Assembly (NCBI RefSeq): GCF_017921975.2
Contig: NZ_JAGEMO020000001.1
Coordinates: forward strand, 496,001-560,000
Direction: 5' to 3'
Source: Hymenobacter terricola
Lineage (GTDB): Bacteria > Bacteroidota > Bacteroidia > Cytophagales > Hymenobacteraceae
DNA length: 64,000 nucleotides
Position 1 is the first letter of the stretch, and the number at the start of each line of letters is the position of its first letter. Under the pieces are notes generated by a model. It was given only the letters and a program-made list of their open reading frames with translations. It was not told where the DNA came from and ran no database searches. This document shows positions 34,237 to 44,059 of the stretch, one piece after another. A program made the position numbers and the translations under genes.

Positions 34237-36276
34237 ATGGAACACTTTTTTACCCTGCTCTTCATTGGGGTGCTATCCTTCGGTCCGGCGCACGCGCAGC
34301 TTCTCTCTCGGAGCGGGCCCCCGGTCGACCCCTGCCAGGCCAGCTTATTGGCCAGCCAGGCCACCACCTACACGGTTACCGTGACGCCCCCGAGCGGGCC
34401 GGCGTTTCAGAAAAGCGTCACTGTCACGGTAGAGGCTCATTGCTGCCAGCAAACCACTGCCAAAAACATTGTGGAGCTGACGAGTAACTACTACGGCTAC
34501 AACCCCAGCCTGCCCAACACCGGCGACCCGTTCCGGGATTACCCGCCCGGTACGTACTTCCACCTGGCGGCGGGTACCGTCACGCTCGACAACAATATGT
34601 TTCAGCCGCCCACGGGCAGCGTGCTGCTGATGGACGCGGGGGCCGACCTCGTCCTCACCGACGCCCGGCTGGTGCTGAACGGGGTCACCATCACGGCCGC
34701 CTGCGACGAGATGTGGGGCCGCGTGCACGAGCTCAACAACGGCCACGGCATCGTGGCCGGCCCCGTGCAAGCCCTGCGCCCCCGCCTGATGCACAGCCTG
34801 GGCGGGCTGGTGCAGGAAGACAAGCTGCTTAACAGCAGCCGGCTCCAGCTCAGCTAAATGGATTTTATGCACAACTACCAGAGCCTGGCGATGAACTTCG
34901 TGACGGTGCCGGCCCACAACACTGATTTCGTCAAGAACTGCCGGTTCGACTCGGACCCGGCCCTGCTGAAAGCGCCCTATAAAGCCACCGGCTCCGACTA
35001 CTGGTTCAGCCAGCAGCACGTGAGCCTGCGCGGTGACGCGGGGCTGCTCACCTTCGCGGCCAATTCCTTGCAGCACGCCATGCTGGGCATCGCGCTGCTG
35101 AAGGACGGCCTGCCGGTGCTGAAGGTCGACAGCTGCCAATTTGGGGAGCTGTACCTGGCGGGCATCGTCTTCAACGACGATTATCACCCCGACCCCAATG
35201 CCCGCCTCACCGTGCAGAACAGCCATTTTACCTTTCCGGCGGGCACGGCCCTGCCCCCCACCTCACAGGTGGCCCTCACGGTGGGCAGCAGCTTCACGCT
35301 AAACACCAACGAAACCGTGGGCCTGGCCCCACTATTCATGCCCACCGTCGTGACCAACACCGTCTTTGAGCAGCCCAGCACTGCTCTCTACAATACGTTT
35401 CACTACACCGACTACCGCCCCCGGCAGGTCGGCATCGCCAGCCACAAGCTGACCCAGGCCTTCGACAACACCTTCCAGGGCCTGGCCATCGGCATTGCCC
35501 ACCGCCTGCGCGACGGCGACACCAACACCGAAGTGCGGGGCAACGGGTTCACGGCCTGCGAAAAAGGCTACGACCTGGTGCCGGTGGAGCCGGCCAGCAA
35601 CCCGGCCACGCCCACGGGCACGGCCTACCTGAGCTGCAACAGCTTCGTGCGCGGCGTGAACGCGGCCACCCGCAGCGGCGTGAGCTACGGCATCTACAAC
35701 GAGAGCTATTCCAAGGTCACCCTGGCTAATCCGGCTCCTGGGGGTGACCTTATCCTCAAGAACCTATTTGATGACATGGGGACTGGGACCGCGGGTTTTT
35801 ATGCGCTCTACAATGCCAATAGCAGTACCTCCTTGACTTACTACAGCTATAACAACTACAGTCAACAACTTTTGCCCCTCACCAACGCGCCACGGGTGCA
35901 ACTATCGGGCATTGGTCCTGCCCCAAACTATGTGAACGGCACGGCGTGCGTGGGCATCAGCCTCAACGGCCTGCAACGTACAGCCGTCCCAACAACCGGC
36001 TCGCCCGCAACGGCCGATGCCCCGCAGCTGGAGCAAAACGCCCCCAACCCGACGCAGGGCACGGCCAGCATTGCGTACCACGTTCCCAAAGGGGCGCAAA
36101 CCGCGTCCTTGCTCGTGCGCCGTGGGCTGGACGGGCGACTAATGACCTCCTTGCCCGTGGGAGTGGCGGCCTCGCATTGTGAGATGAAGCTGGCCGGCTA
36201 CCCGGCCGGGACGTATTTCTATACATTGGTCGTCGACGGGCTGCCCGTCGCCACCCGCCGGTTGGTAGTAGAATAG
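34237..36276 (+). pseudogene. Right-handed beta-helix T9SS cargo protein interrupted by an in-frame stop
   Basis: Two pieces lie in the same reading frame and touch: 34237-34857 (signal peptide MEHFFTLLFIGVLSFGPAHA, then beta-helix start, DAGADLVLTDARLVLNGVTI) ends at TAA 34855-34857, and 34858-36276 (472 codons, MDFMHNYQSLAMNF onward) continues the helix. The second half has repeated beta-helix turns (FVKNCRFDSDP, LKVDSCQFGELYLAGIVF, NTFQGLAIGI) and a type IX secretion sorting domain (LEQNAPNPTQGTASIAYHVP ... [12 protein letters not shown]). So export signal and sorting signal are now on separate halves. One base change (TAA from AAA, CAA or GAA) would restore one 679-aa protein. A sequencing error or stop readthrough are the alternatives to a true pseudogene. 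Confidence 0.75.
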
Positions 36277-36296
36277 GACGCTTTTATTTTCTGTCT

Positions 36297-38186
36297 ATGC
36301 GACTTTTTTTATTGGTGGTGCTGGGGGTAGCCCTCGGTGCCCCCGCCATGGCCCAGCCTGCCTTGGTGTGGCAACGCACCTTCGGGGACGCGTTTTCGAC
36401 CAGCGCGAACCCCATCCGGATGCGCCAGGTGCGGCCGAGCCGGCTGGCGGTGGTGGGCAGTACGGTGCATTTCACCAGCACGCTTCCCTATGACGGCCAG
36501 GCCGGGTTCTGGCTGTTCAACAACGCCGGCGACACGGTACTGACCCGCCCCTACCCCATGTTGGGCGGGTACACCAACGTGCTGCCCGTGCCAGGGGGCG
36601 ACCTGCTGCTGACCGGGGCCGCCGACTCGGTGTACGTGCCCGGTACGTCCAATCCCACGTTGTTCTACGTGCGTACGGATTCGCTGGGGACCCGGCGCAG
36701 CCGGGTGCACTACCTGTCCGGTTATGGGGCCGCAAGCACCCCCACGGCGCTGCTTCCCCTGCCAGGCGGAGCAGCTCTATGGGCCCACGCCGTCAACCTG
36801 CGTCCGTTTGTGCCAGGCCAGTTTACGGCTGAGATAGGCGAGGCCCAGGTCGTGCGCTTCGACTCGGCCCAGCACGTGGTCTGGCAGCGGCGCTACCCCG
36901 GCCCTACGCCCAACGTGGCCGGCACCTCCCTGACTGCGGCGACCGTGCTGCTCGACGGCTCCTACGTGCTGGTGGGCCAGAAGGGGCGGGGCTTCCAGCC
37001 CCCCTACGCCAGCACGCCCATTGTGGTGGGCAGCGGCTGGGCGCAGCGGCTTAAAGCCAATGGCGACACCGTCCGCTTGGCTAATGAGTTTTTCGGCACT
37101 ATCTCCGAACAGTATTACCCTGCCGACGTGCAGGCCACAGCCGACGGAGGGTATGTGGTGGTAGGGAGGGTATATCCCGACAACTACCTACCCGTCTTCA
37201 ACTGCTGCCCCAACCCGCGGGGCTTCCTGGCAAAATTCGACAGCCTGGGCGTGATGCAATGGGAGCAGCGTCTGAGCGGCCTGAATACGCAATACCCCAG
37301 CGCTAGTCTGAACCATGTGCAGGTACTTACTAACGGGCAGTACCTAGTGACTGGGGGGCGCACCCGAGCGTCTCTCAGCGACCCAAATACCAGTTATTTA
37401 GCTTCATATGCACCCAATAATACGGGGGCGGCGATATGGGAAACATACTTTGCCACCTCAGTCTATGGGCTCCAACAGCAAACGGCCCTGCAAGCTAATG
37501 GCACATTGGCAATAGGTGAGCAGCGCCTCATCCCCCACACCGTGGGCGGGGTCACCAGCCAGGACCCGGCCGGCCTGCTCACCCGCTTCGCCGGGCTGGG
37601 CGCGCCCTACGCCCCGGCCTACTGCGCCCGCCCGCCCACGGCCCTGGCCGGCTTCGCCCTGAGCCCCGGCCGCGACACGCTGCGCCTGGTCGACTTCTCC
37701 GCCCCCGGCCCGCGCTTCGCCCAGCTCGTGCGCTGGCGCTGGCACTTCCCCGACGGCACCTTCTACGACGGGCCCGCCCCGCCTCCGCACCGCTTCGCCG
37801 CCCTGCCCGGTGTCGGGGCCGCCGTTACGCTCACCGTCACCAACAACCTGGGCTGCTCGGCCACGCTCACGCTCTACCCCTTCGGCACGCCCACGGCCGC
37901 CCAGCAGGCCCGCGCCCTGGCCGCCCAGGCCACTGTGTTCCCCAACCCCGCCCCCGGCGGGCAGGCCACGCTGGCCCTGGCTGGCCTGCCGCCCCACGCG
38001 GCCGTCACGGTGCAGCTGCGCGACGCCCTGGGCCAGGCCGTGGGGCCCGCGCTGCCGGTGCCCATCGCCGCCGATGGCACCGGCGCGGCGCGGCTCGGGC
38101 TCCCCGGCTTGCCGCCGGGCCTCTACGCCGTGCAAGTGTGCCTGCCCGCCGGGGCCACCTTCACCAAAAAGCTGGTGGTCCGGTAG
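36297..38186 (+). CDS. Secreted T9SS type A sorting-domain protein with PKD-like domain
   Basis: 629 aa with signal peptide ([20 protein letters not shown]). The first ~400 residues show propeller-like repeats with the pattern GDxxL and DGGYVVVG (for example [36 protein letters not shown]). A PKD-like fold ([16 protein letters not shown] ... [10 protein letters not shown]) and the C-terminal sorting domain ([15 protein letters not shown] ... [18 protein letters not shown]) follow. Exported through the outer membrane by the type IX system and anchored or released at the surface. It starts 20 bp after the beta-helix gene, so both are one unit. The middle part (about 37080-37510) is AT-richer than the ends, which may mark a mosaic origin. 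Confidence 0.85.
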   Translation: MRLFLLVVLGVALGAPAMAQPALVWQRTFGDAFSTSANPIRMRQVRPSRLAVVGSTVHFTSTLPYDGQAGFWLFNNAGDTVLTRPYPMLGGYTNVLPVPGGDLLLTGAADSVYVPGTSNPTLFYVRTDSLGTRRSRVHYLSGYGAASTPTALLPLPGGAALWAHAVNLRPFVPGQFTAEIGEAQVVRFDSAQHVVWQRRYPGPTPNVAGTSLTAATVLLDGSYVLVGQKGRGFQPPYASTPIVVGSGWAQRLKANGDTVRLANEFFGTISEQYYPADVQATADGGYVVVGRVYPDNYLPVFNCCPNPRGFLAKFDSLGVMQWEQRLSGLNTQYPSASLNHVQVLTNGQYLVTGGRTRASLSDPNTSYLASYAPNNTGAAIWETYFATSVYGLQQQTALQANGTLAIGEQRLIPHTVGGVTSQDPAGLLTRFAGLGAPYAPAYCARPPTALAGFALSPGRDTLRLVDFSAPGPRFAQLVRWRWHFPDGTFYDGPAPPPHRFAALPGVGAAVTLTVTNNLGCSATLTLYPFGTPTAAQQARALAAQATVFPNPAPGGQATLALAGLPPHAAVTVQLRDALGQAVGPALPVPIAADGTGAARLGLPGLPPGLYAVQVCLPAGATFTKKLVVR

Positions 38187-38211
38187 CCGCCGGCCCATCA
38201 CCCCTCGCCGC

Positions 38212-38250
38212 CAAAAAGAAGGCCCGTCCACCACCGTGGCCGGGCCTTCT
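38212..38250 (-). terminator. Terminator of the unknown gene 38344-39036
   Basis: AGAAGGCCCG (38217-38226) pairs with CGGGCCTTCT (38241-38250) across a 14-nt loop. On the minus strand it is followed by TTTTTGG. It may also slow the converging T9SS transcript. A second imperfect palindrome around CCGACCGCCCTAGGCGGTCC is at 38263-38291. Confidence 0.75.
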
Positions 38251-38343
38251 CCGCGTTGTCCCGGTCCGACCGCCCTAGGCGGTCCGACCGGTCGTCGTTG
38301 TTTACCGGAACGTGCTCCCAACAACCGGCCTGACCGCCGCCCG

Positions 38344-39036
38344 CTACGCCTTTGGCGGCAGGCCCGGCAGCGCGGCCCCGTGCCCGTGCCCGGCGTCCAC
38401 AATCTCCCGCAGGCGGAAATATTCCTTCACCAAATCCGGCAGCTGGCCGCCCAGGTTCGGCACCCGCACATCCAGGCGGTGCAGGGCCTTGCGGGCATCG
38501 CCCAGGTGCAGCACCGCGTCTTCGCGCAGCAGCGAGCCGGCCACCGTTTGCTGGCGCGGCGTCCCCAGCAGGGGCTTGAATGCCGCCGTCGCGTCGTGCA
38601 GGGCCAGCAGGTCGTCGGCCGTCACCAGCTCCTCGGCCAGGGCCGCCGCCAGGGGCAGGGCCTGCTTGTGCAGCTCTTCCAGCGCGGCCACCTGGGGCAG
38701 GCCCCGCATCTCGTCGAGGCTGGAGCGGGTGTGCCGCGCCAGCGTGGCCAGGCCGGGGTGCTCCCCGTCCATATACAGCGCCTTTATGCCGTTCAGCACG
38801 GTCATGGCCGCGTCCAGCGCCTTCACCTCCGCCAGGTCCTTGGCCTGCGTGTAGCCCGCGCTGCCCAGGCCGCCGCGCAGCTGCGCCTTCTCGTCCACCT
38901 GGCCCAGCGCCGTTTGCAGCGCCGTGTAGTCGGGCAGCAGCTTCTTGTACAGCGCCTCCCATTCCGCCCGCCAGGTGGTTAGCAGCCCCAGCGTGTTCAG
39001 GGCCATGCCCTGGAAATTGATTTCTTCGGCCGTCAT
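38344..39036 (-). CDS. Uncharacterised helical protein
   Basis: 230 aa from ATG 39036 (MTAEEINFQGMAL). It is almost entirely alpha-helical by composition, without signal peptide, membrane segment or Cys clusters. Phrases such as TLARHTRSSLDEMRGLPQVAALEELHK and LLREDAVLHLGDARKALHRLDVRVPNLG suggest a long helical bundle of the kind seen in Bacteroidota proteins of unknown role. I do not recognise a family with confidence. It is divergent from murF-alr across a region with direct repeats. Confidence 0.6.
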   Translation of the reverse strand: MTAEEINFQGMALNTLGLLTTWRAEWEALYKKLLPDYTALQTALGQVDEKAQLRGGLGSAGYTQAKDLAEVKALDAAMTVLNGIKALYMDGEHPGLATLARHTRSSLDEMRGLPQVAALEELHKQALPLAAALAEELVTADDLLALHDATAAFKPLLGTPRQQTVAGSLLREDAVLHLGDARKALHRLDVRVPNLGGQLPDLVKEYFRLREIVDAGHGHGAALPGLPPKA

Positions 39037-39127
39037 ATAGGTAAAGTTGGATGGGAAAATGAAGTGAGCCGGGAAGGTACGCCGCCGGCCCATTCCTTTC
39101 GCCTGCCGCCCCGCCTGCTGCCGCCCC

Positions 39128-39283
39128 AAGTAGGATATCTGCGGGGCCAGGATAAGATTATTTCATGCAGAGCATAAATTATTTCAGCCCGAGTAGGATA
39201 TATTCAACCCCGGGTTCCTTTTCAGCCACAGTTACTATAAATTATTTCAGCCCGAGCAGGATATATTTCAGCCCGAGTACCGT
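39128..39283. repeat. Direct repeats between the unknown gene and murF-alr
   Basis: A 31-bp unit (begins ATAAATTATTTCAGCCCGAG) occurs at 39174-39204 and again at 39237-39267 with one mismatch, 63 bp apart. A third partial copy (TTTCAGCCCGAGTACCG) starts at 39266, and a weaker AGTAGGATATCT lies at 39130. The rest of the 399-bp gap (39037-39435) shows nothing else. The AT-rich repeats in a GC-rich gap could be binding sites or a decayed tandem repeat. Confidence 0.7.
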
Positions 39284-39435
39284 ATTGCTCTTTCGGGGTT
39301 GCACTCCACCAGCCGCCCTAGCGCGGAGATACACGCTGCCGGTCCGCCCAGCTTGCACTTTCGGGGCTACGCCGCCCAAAGCCGTCCAGTCGCGGAGCCC
39401 GCCCGCGCCATTTTTTGCCGGACCTTTGCCGCGTC

Positions 39436-42027
39436 ATGCCCTTCCCCCGCTTCCTCTCCCTGCCGGCGCTGCTGGCCGGCCGCCTGCTCCAGGCCCCCGC
39501 CGACGCCACGGCCGAAGTCCGCCACCTGCTGCTCGACAGCCGCCGGGCCGACCTGCCCGCCGGGGCGGCCTTCTTCGCCCTGCGCGGCCCCAGCCACGAC
39601 GGCCACCGCTACCTGCCCGACCTCTACGCCCAGGGCGTGCGCCTCTTCATCGTCGAAGAAAATACCGCCCTGCCCGGCACCCTCGCCGCCTACCCGGAAG
39701 CCGGCATCATCGAAGTAGCCAGCCCCCTGGCGGCCCTGCAAGCCCTGGCCGCCGCCCACCGCGCCGCGTTCACCGGCCCGGTCATCGCCATCACCGGCTC
39801 CAACGGCAAAACCATCGTGAAAGAGTGGCTGGCCCAGCTTTTGAGCCCCGATGAAGACATCTGCCGCTCGCCGCGCTCCTACAATTCGCAGGTCGGCGTG
39901 CCGCTCAGCGTGTGGGAGCTGAACCCCGCGCGTCACACCCTCGGCATCTTCGAAGCCGGCATTTCGGAGGTGGGCGAAATGGCCCGGCTGGCCAAAATCA
40001 TCCGGCCCACCGCAGGCATTTTCACCACCCTCGGCTCGGCGCACGATGCCGGCTTTGCCTCGCCGAAAGCCAAGCTGCTCGAAAAACTTAAGCTGTTTCA
40101 GCAGCCTGGTTTCGAGCGGCTGTTTTATTGCTACGACGCCGTGCCGGTGCGCGCCGCCGTGGCCGAGCTGGGCCTGCCGGGCTTCGGCTGGACGTGCCAG
40201 GGCCACCCCGAGGCCGACATTCAATTCACCCTGCCCGGCCTGGTGCCCAGCGAAAGCGCCCTCATCGAAGCGCACTATCAAGGCCGCGTCCACCCATTCA
40301 GCGCCGTGCTGCCCGACGAGGCCACCCGCCAGAACGTGCTGCATTGCGTGGCCGTGCTGCTTTCCCGCGGCGTGGAAGCGGCCGAAATCCAGCGCCGCCT
40401 CGCCCGCCTGCACCCGGTGGCCATGCGCATGGAAATGAAGCAGGGCCGCCACGGCAGCTACCTGCTCGACGACACCTACAACAACGACCTGGCCGGCCTG
40501 GCCCTGGCCCTGGAGTCGTTGGGCCGGCAGTCGCGCCCCGGTCGCCGCACCCTCATTCTCAGCGATGTGCTCGAATCGGGCCTGAGCAGTCTGGAGCTTT
40601 ACACCCGCGTGGCCGCCCTGCTGCCCGCCGCCGGCGTCAGCCGCCTGGTCGGCATCGGACCGGAAATCAGTGAGCAGTTAACAGTGAGCAGTGAACAATC
40701 AGCAGTTTGGGAAGCTGAGAATGATGCGAGGCAAGAAGCCGGCTCGTCGCTCACCGCTCACTGCTCACTGCTCACTGAATTCTTTCCCAGCACCGAGGCC
40801 TTCCTCGCCCAGCTCGACCCCGCCGATTTCGCCCACGAAACCATCCTCATCAAAGGCGCCCGCCGCTTTGGGTTCGAGCGCGTTGTGGCCGCCCTGCAGG
40901 CCCAGCAGCACGGCACGGTGCTCGAAGTCAACCTCGACGCCCTCGGCCACAACCTGCAGCACTACCGCCGCCAGCTGCGCCCCGGCACCAGGCTCATGGT
41001 GATGGTGAAGGCCTTCGCCTACGGCGCGGGCTCCTACGAAGTGGCCAGCCTGCTCGAATTCCAGCGGGCCGACTACCTCGCCGTGGCTTATGCCGACGAA
41101 GGCGTGGCCCTGCGCGAAGCCGGCATCAGCCTGCCTATCATGGTGATGAATACCGCCCCCGATGCCTTCGATGCCCTGCGCCACTACCGCCTGGAGCCCG
41201 AAATCTACTCCTTCGACATGCTACGCGAGTACCTCGCCACGTTCGATATTGCAGCCGATACCCCGCTTCCCGCCCCCAAAATCCACCTCAAGCTGGACAC
41301 TGGCATGCGCCGCCTCGGCTTCGACGAAGCCGACCTGCCCGCCCTCGCGGCGCTGCTGCGCGAGCACGCCGCCCACCTGCCGGTGGCCAGCATCATGACC
41401 CACCTCGCCGCCGCCGACGACTCCGCCCACGACGACTTCACGCAGCAGCAGCTGGCCGTTTTCCGCCGCATGGCCGCTACTCTGGAGGCCGCCCTCGGCC
41501 ACTCCGTGCTCAAGCACGCCCTCAACTCGGCCGGCATCCTGCGCTTCCCGGAGGCGCAGCTCGACATGGTGCGCCTCGGCATCGGCCTCTACGGCGTGGA
41601 TGCCAGCAACACCGCCAGCCCCACCGACCTGCTCCCGGTGAGCCAGCTGCGCACCACCATTTCCCAAATCAAAACCCTGCCCGCCGGCTACACCGTGGGC
41701 TACGGCCGCCGGGGCGTGGCCGCGCCGGCCGAGCGCCGCATTGCCACCCTGGCCATTGGCTACGCCGACGGCTACGACCGCCGCTTTGGCAACGGTGTGG
41801 GCACGGTGCTCATCCACGGCCGGCCGGCGCCGCTGGTGGGCTCGGTGTGCATGGATATGTGCATGGTCGACGTGACCGATATTCCGGAGGCCCGGGCCGG
41901 CAACGTGGCCCTGCTCTTCGGCGAGGGACTGCCGCTGGCCGGGCTGGCCGCCCGCATTGGCACCATTGCCTACGAATTGCTCACCAACGTGAGCGAAAGA
42001 GTGAAGCGGGTATTCGTAAGCGAATGA
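39436..42027 (+). CDS. murF-alr: Bifunctional MurF ligase / alanine racemase with palindromic insert
   Basis: 863 aa. The N-terminal half is UDP-MurNAc-tripeptide:D-Ala-D-Ala ligase: ATP loop VIAITGSNGKTIVKEW, then NSQVGVPLSVWEL, FEAGISEVGEM and LDDTYNNDL. The C-terminal half is alanine racemase, which makes the D-Ala substrate: PLP lysine in MVMVKAFAYGAGSYE, LDTGMRRLGF, HLAAADDS, NSAGILRFPE, LAIGYADGYDRRF and SVCMDMCMVDVTD. This fusion is typical for Bacteroidota. Between the halves, residues about 413-447 come from a palindromic repeat (40670-40778) that is translated in frame. ATG 39436 is preferred over the TTG at 39415. Followed by a terminator at 42217. Confidence 0.95.
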   Translation: MPFPRFLSLPALLAGRLLQAPADATAEVRHLLLDSRRADLPAGAAFFALRGPSHDGHRYLPDLYAQGVRLFIVEENTALPGTLAAYPEAGIIEVASPLAALQALAAAHRAAFTGPVIAITGSNGKTIVKEWLAQLLSPDEDICRSPRSYNSQVGVPLSVWELNPARHTLGIFEAGISEVGEMARLAKIIRPTAGIFTTLGSAHDAGFASPKAKLLEKLKLFQQPGFERLFYCYDAVPVRAAVAELGLPGFGWTCQGHPEADIQFTLPGLVPSESALIEAHYQGRVHPFSAVLPDEATRQNVLHCVAVLLSRGVEAAEIQRRLARLHPVAMRMEMKQGRHGSYLLDDTYNNDLAGLALALESLGRQSRPGRRTLILSDVLESGLSSLELYTRVAALLPAAGVSRLVGIGPEISEQLTVSSEQSAVWEAENDARQEAGSSLTAHCSLLTEFFPSTEAFLAQLDPADFAHETILIKGARRFGFERVVAALQAQQHGTVLEVNLDALGHNLQHYRRQLRPGTRLMVMVKAFAYGAGSYEVASLLEFQRADYLAVAYADEGVALREAGISLPIMVMNTAPDAFDALRHYRLEPEIYSFDMLREYLATFDIAADTPLPAPKIHLKLDTGMRRLGFDEADLPALAALLREHAAHLPVASIMTHLAAADDSAHDDFTQQQLAVFRRMAATLEAALGHSVLKHALNSAGILRFPEAQLDMVRLGIGLYGVDASNTASPTDLLPVSQLRTTISQIKTLPAGYTVGYGRRGVAAPAERRIATLAIGYADGYDRRFGNGVGTVLIHGRPAPLVGSVCMDMCMVDVTDIPEARAGNVALLFGEGLPLAGLAARIGTIAYELLTNVSERVKRVFVSE
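40670..40778. repeat. Palindromic CAGTGAGCAGT element inside murF-alr
   Basis: The left side AGTGAGCAGTTAACAGTGAG and AGTGAACA is mirrored by TCACCGCTCACTGCTCACTG and CTCACTGA on the right, with about 45 bp between. The same GCTCACT words occur between genes at 23916-23948. Within the gene it keeps the reading frame and contains no stop codon, adding about 35 residues (start EQLTVSSEQSA, end LTAHCSLLT). Confidence 0.85.
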
Positions 42028-42216
42028 AATTCCGTCGGAGTGGTTCGCCGCCGAAGCTGCGTGCGGGCAGCTTAGCTGCTTTCTAAGGTCTTCGGACCCC
42101 ACGACCACGACATCCTGCCCTACCAAATGGTGCATAGTAGGAGCTAAGACGCCTTCTTTTACCTGAAGGCTTCGTATAGCTTCGCTCTGTAAATCATCCA
42201 TTTTGTCCGGCTAAGT

Positions 42217-42248
42217 CCTCATTTCGACGCCGAAACGAGGGCTTTTTT
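42217..42248 (+). terminator. Terminator downstream of murF-alr
   Basis: CCTCATTTCG, loop ACGC, CGAAACGAGG with one mismatch, followed by GC and seven T. The stretch 42028-42216 before it holds no recognisable gene. Confidence 0.85.
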
Positions 42249-42304
42249 TGTGCGTTCGCGCATTCGCGTAATGTTGGCAAGGTATTTATTTTGCTACTTT
42301 ACAG

Positions 42305-42332
42305 TTGGTGTAATTCGTCCCGAATAACTTTG
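42305..42332 (+). promoter_or_regulatory. Promoter of the first hydrolase gene
   Basis: TTG (42305-42307), 17-bp spacer and TAACTTTG (42325-42332), an exact TAnnTTTG match. Expected start near 42338, with a leader of about 30 nt before ATG 42368. Confidence 0.65.
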
Positions 42333-42367
42333 GGGTGCCGAAGTGCCCTGTGACGCTCTTTTTTAGT

Positions 42368-43783
42368 ATGAAAATCAATACGTTCTATTTATCCCGCTTC
42401 GTGAGCGGACTCTTTCTTTGCCTGGCTTTGGCTGCTTCGGCAATGGCCAATCCTGCGCACGTAGTGGCCGTGGTGGATGCCCCGCCCCTCGACGGCTTAT
42501 GGAAAGGCCCATTGAAGGTGCCCGGCGGCCAGCTCGAAGTTATTTTCCGGTTTGTAAAGCTCACCGGAGGCGAATATTTCTGCACCCTCGACGTGCCCCT
42601 GCAAAAGGTGAGCCGCATGAACGTGAAAACCGAAGTGAGCGGCGACACCGTGCGCCTGTACGCCGAGGAAGCCGCCACCCGCTTCGTGGGCCGCGTTTCA
42701 GCCGATGGCAAGCAGATGGCCGGCACCTGGCAGTCGCCCGGCTTCAAGGTGCCGATGACGCTCACATTCAGCGCTCTGCCGGCAATGAATGCCAAAAACG
42801 TGCGCCTCACGCCGCCTTACCGCGAAGAAGAAGCCACGTTCAGCAACCTCACCGTCAACGCCCGGCTGAGTGGAATGCTCACCATTCCGGCCGGTCCCGG
42901 CCCCTTCCCGGCCGTGGTGCTGCTCAGCGACAGCGGCCCGCAGGACCGCGACGGCACCGTGGGCGACTTTGCCCCGCTGGGCCTCCTGGCCGATTACCTC
43001 ACCCGTCGCGGCGTGGCCGTGCTGCGCTTCGACGACCGGGGCGTGGGCAAGTCCGGCGGCACTCCCGCCGTTACCACCGCCGACCTCGTCAGCGACGCTC
43101 AGGCGGGCCTGAATTACCTGCGTACCCGCCCCGAAATCGATTTATCGCACCTGGGCCTTGTAGGCCACGGCGAAGGCGGCAACGTGGCCCTGCTGGCCGC
43201 CGCGCAACCCCTGCCTCCGGCTTTTGTGGTAACGCTGGCGGCCTACGGCCTGCCGGGCCGCGACATTGTGGTGCAGCAGCAGGCCACCACGCTGCGCACG
43301 CTGGGCACCGAAACGGCTCAAATCGAAGCCGCCACCAAGCGCCAGCAGGCCATGCTCGAAATCATCCGGCAAACTACCGATAATTCCCAGGCTCAGGCCA
43401 TCGTGGCCAACATGCTGAAGCAGAACAACGCGGCCATCGACAACGCTACGGCTCAGTCCAGCGCCGCCGAGATGACGTCGCCCCGCTACCGCTACTTCCT
43501 GGCCTTCAACCCCGTCGAAAAGCTCACTGGCGTCAACTGCCCCGTGTTGCTGCTCAATGGTACTTCCGACCTCACCATCAACGCCGACGCCAACCTCAAC
43601 GCCCTGAAAAAAGGCCTGAACCTGAACAAAAACGTCGTTGTCAAGAAGCTGATTGGGGTTAACCACCTCTTCCAGCCCGACCCCACCAAGTGGCCCATCA
43701 TCAACGGCCAGCAGCAGCCCAACTTTTCGCCCGAAGCCCAGGAAACCATCCGCGAGTGGATTATGGCGCAGGCCAAGAAATAA
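42368..43783 (+). CDS. Alpha/beta hydrolase-fold protein lacking the nucleophilic serine (copy 1)
   Basis: 471 aa with signal peptide ending at SAMA. An N-terminal beta domain of about 110 residues (LDGLWKGPLKVPGGQLEV ... GTWQSPGFKVPM) precedes the alpha/beta hydrolase domain: VLLSDSGPQDRDGTVGDF, LADYLTRRGVAVLRFDDRGVGKSGG. At the elbow, where homologues have GHSEGG, it reads GHGEGG with Gly268 in place of Ser. The acid (NGTSDLTIN) and His (GVNHLFQ) remain. The paralogue at 46219 has the same change. It is therefore probably not a classical serine hydrolase; binding or another mechanism is possible. It has its own promoter and terminator. Confidence 0.85.
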   Translation: MKINTFYLSRFVSGLFLCLALAASAMANPAHVVAVVDAPPLDGLWKGPLKVPGGQLEVIFRFVKLTGGEYFCTLDVPLQKVSRMNVKTEVSGDTVRLYAEEAATRFVGRVSADGKQMAGTWQSPGFKVPMTLTFSALPAMNAKNVRLTPPYREEEATFSNLTVNARLSGMLTIPAGPGPFPAVVLLSDSGPQDRDGTVGDFAPLGLLADYLTRRGVAVLRFDDRGVGKSGGTPAVTTADLVSDAQAGLNYLRTRPEIDLSHLGLVGHGEGGNVALLAAAQPLPPAFVVTLAAYGLPGRDIVVQQQATTLRTLGTETAQIEAATKRQQAMLEIIRQTTDNSQAQAIVANMLKQNNAAIDNATAQSSAAEMTSPRYRYFLAFNPVEKLTGVNCPVLLLNGTSDLTINADANLNALKKGLNLNKNVVVKKLIGVNHLFQPDPTKWPIINGQQQPNFSPEAQETIREWIMAQAKK

Positions 43784-43833
43784 CTCGCTGCTTAAAGCAG
43801 TCTGACCGCAATGGTATTGCTGATTGTCAGAAG

Positions 43834-43862
43834 GCCCCGGCTCACCAGCCGGGGCTTTTTTT
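43834..43862 (+). terminator. Terminator of hydrolase copy 1
   Basis: GCCCCGGCT, loop CACC, AGCCGGGGC and seven T, 50 bp after the stop codon. Confidence 0.93.
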
Positions 43863-43985
43863 GCATAATCCAGTCCGCTGCCATCGGCAGCCAGTTGGCC
43901 AGGGTGGTGTCGCGGTTTTCAGTCAATACAGGTTGCCAGAATGCACTGTGTAACTCAATAACCGCCGCCCCTGAAACCGACAAAG

Positions 43986-44017
43986 AAAAGGCCCCGACTG
44001 GCAAGTCGGGGCCTTTT
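43986..44017 (-). terminator. Terminator of the CarboxypepD_reg-like gene (copy 1)
   Basis: AAAAGGCCCCGACT, loop GGCA, AGTCGGGGCCTTTT: a perfect 14-bp stem with A and T runs at both ends, 43 bp past the minus-strand stop codon. Usable in both directions. Confidence 0.9.
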
Positions 44018-44059
44018 CTTAATTCAGGAAACCACGGTTAATCTGCGGCAGTTGGCGAT

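Noticed and set aside
42028..42216. Possible small gene or RNA after murF-alr
   Set aside because: No frame with a recognisable protein and no clear conserved RNA structure; only the terminator at 42217 is supported.
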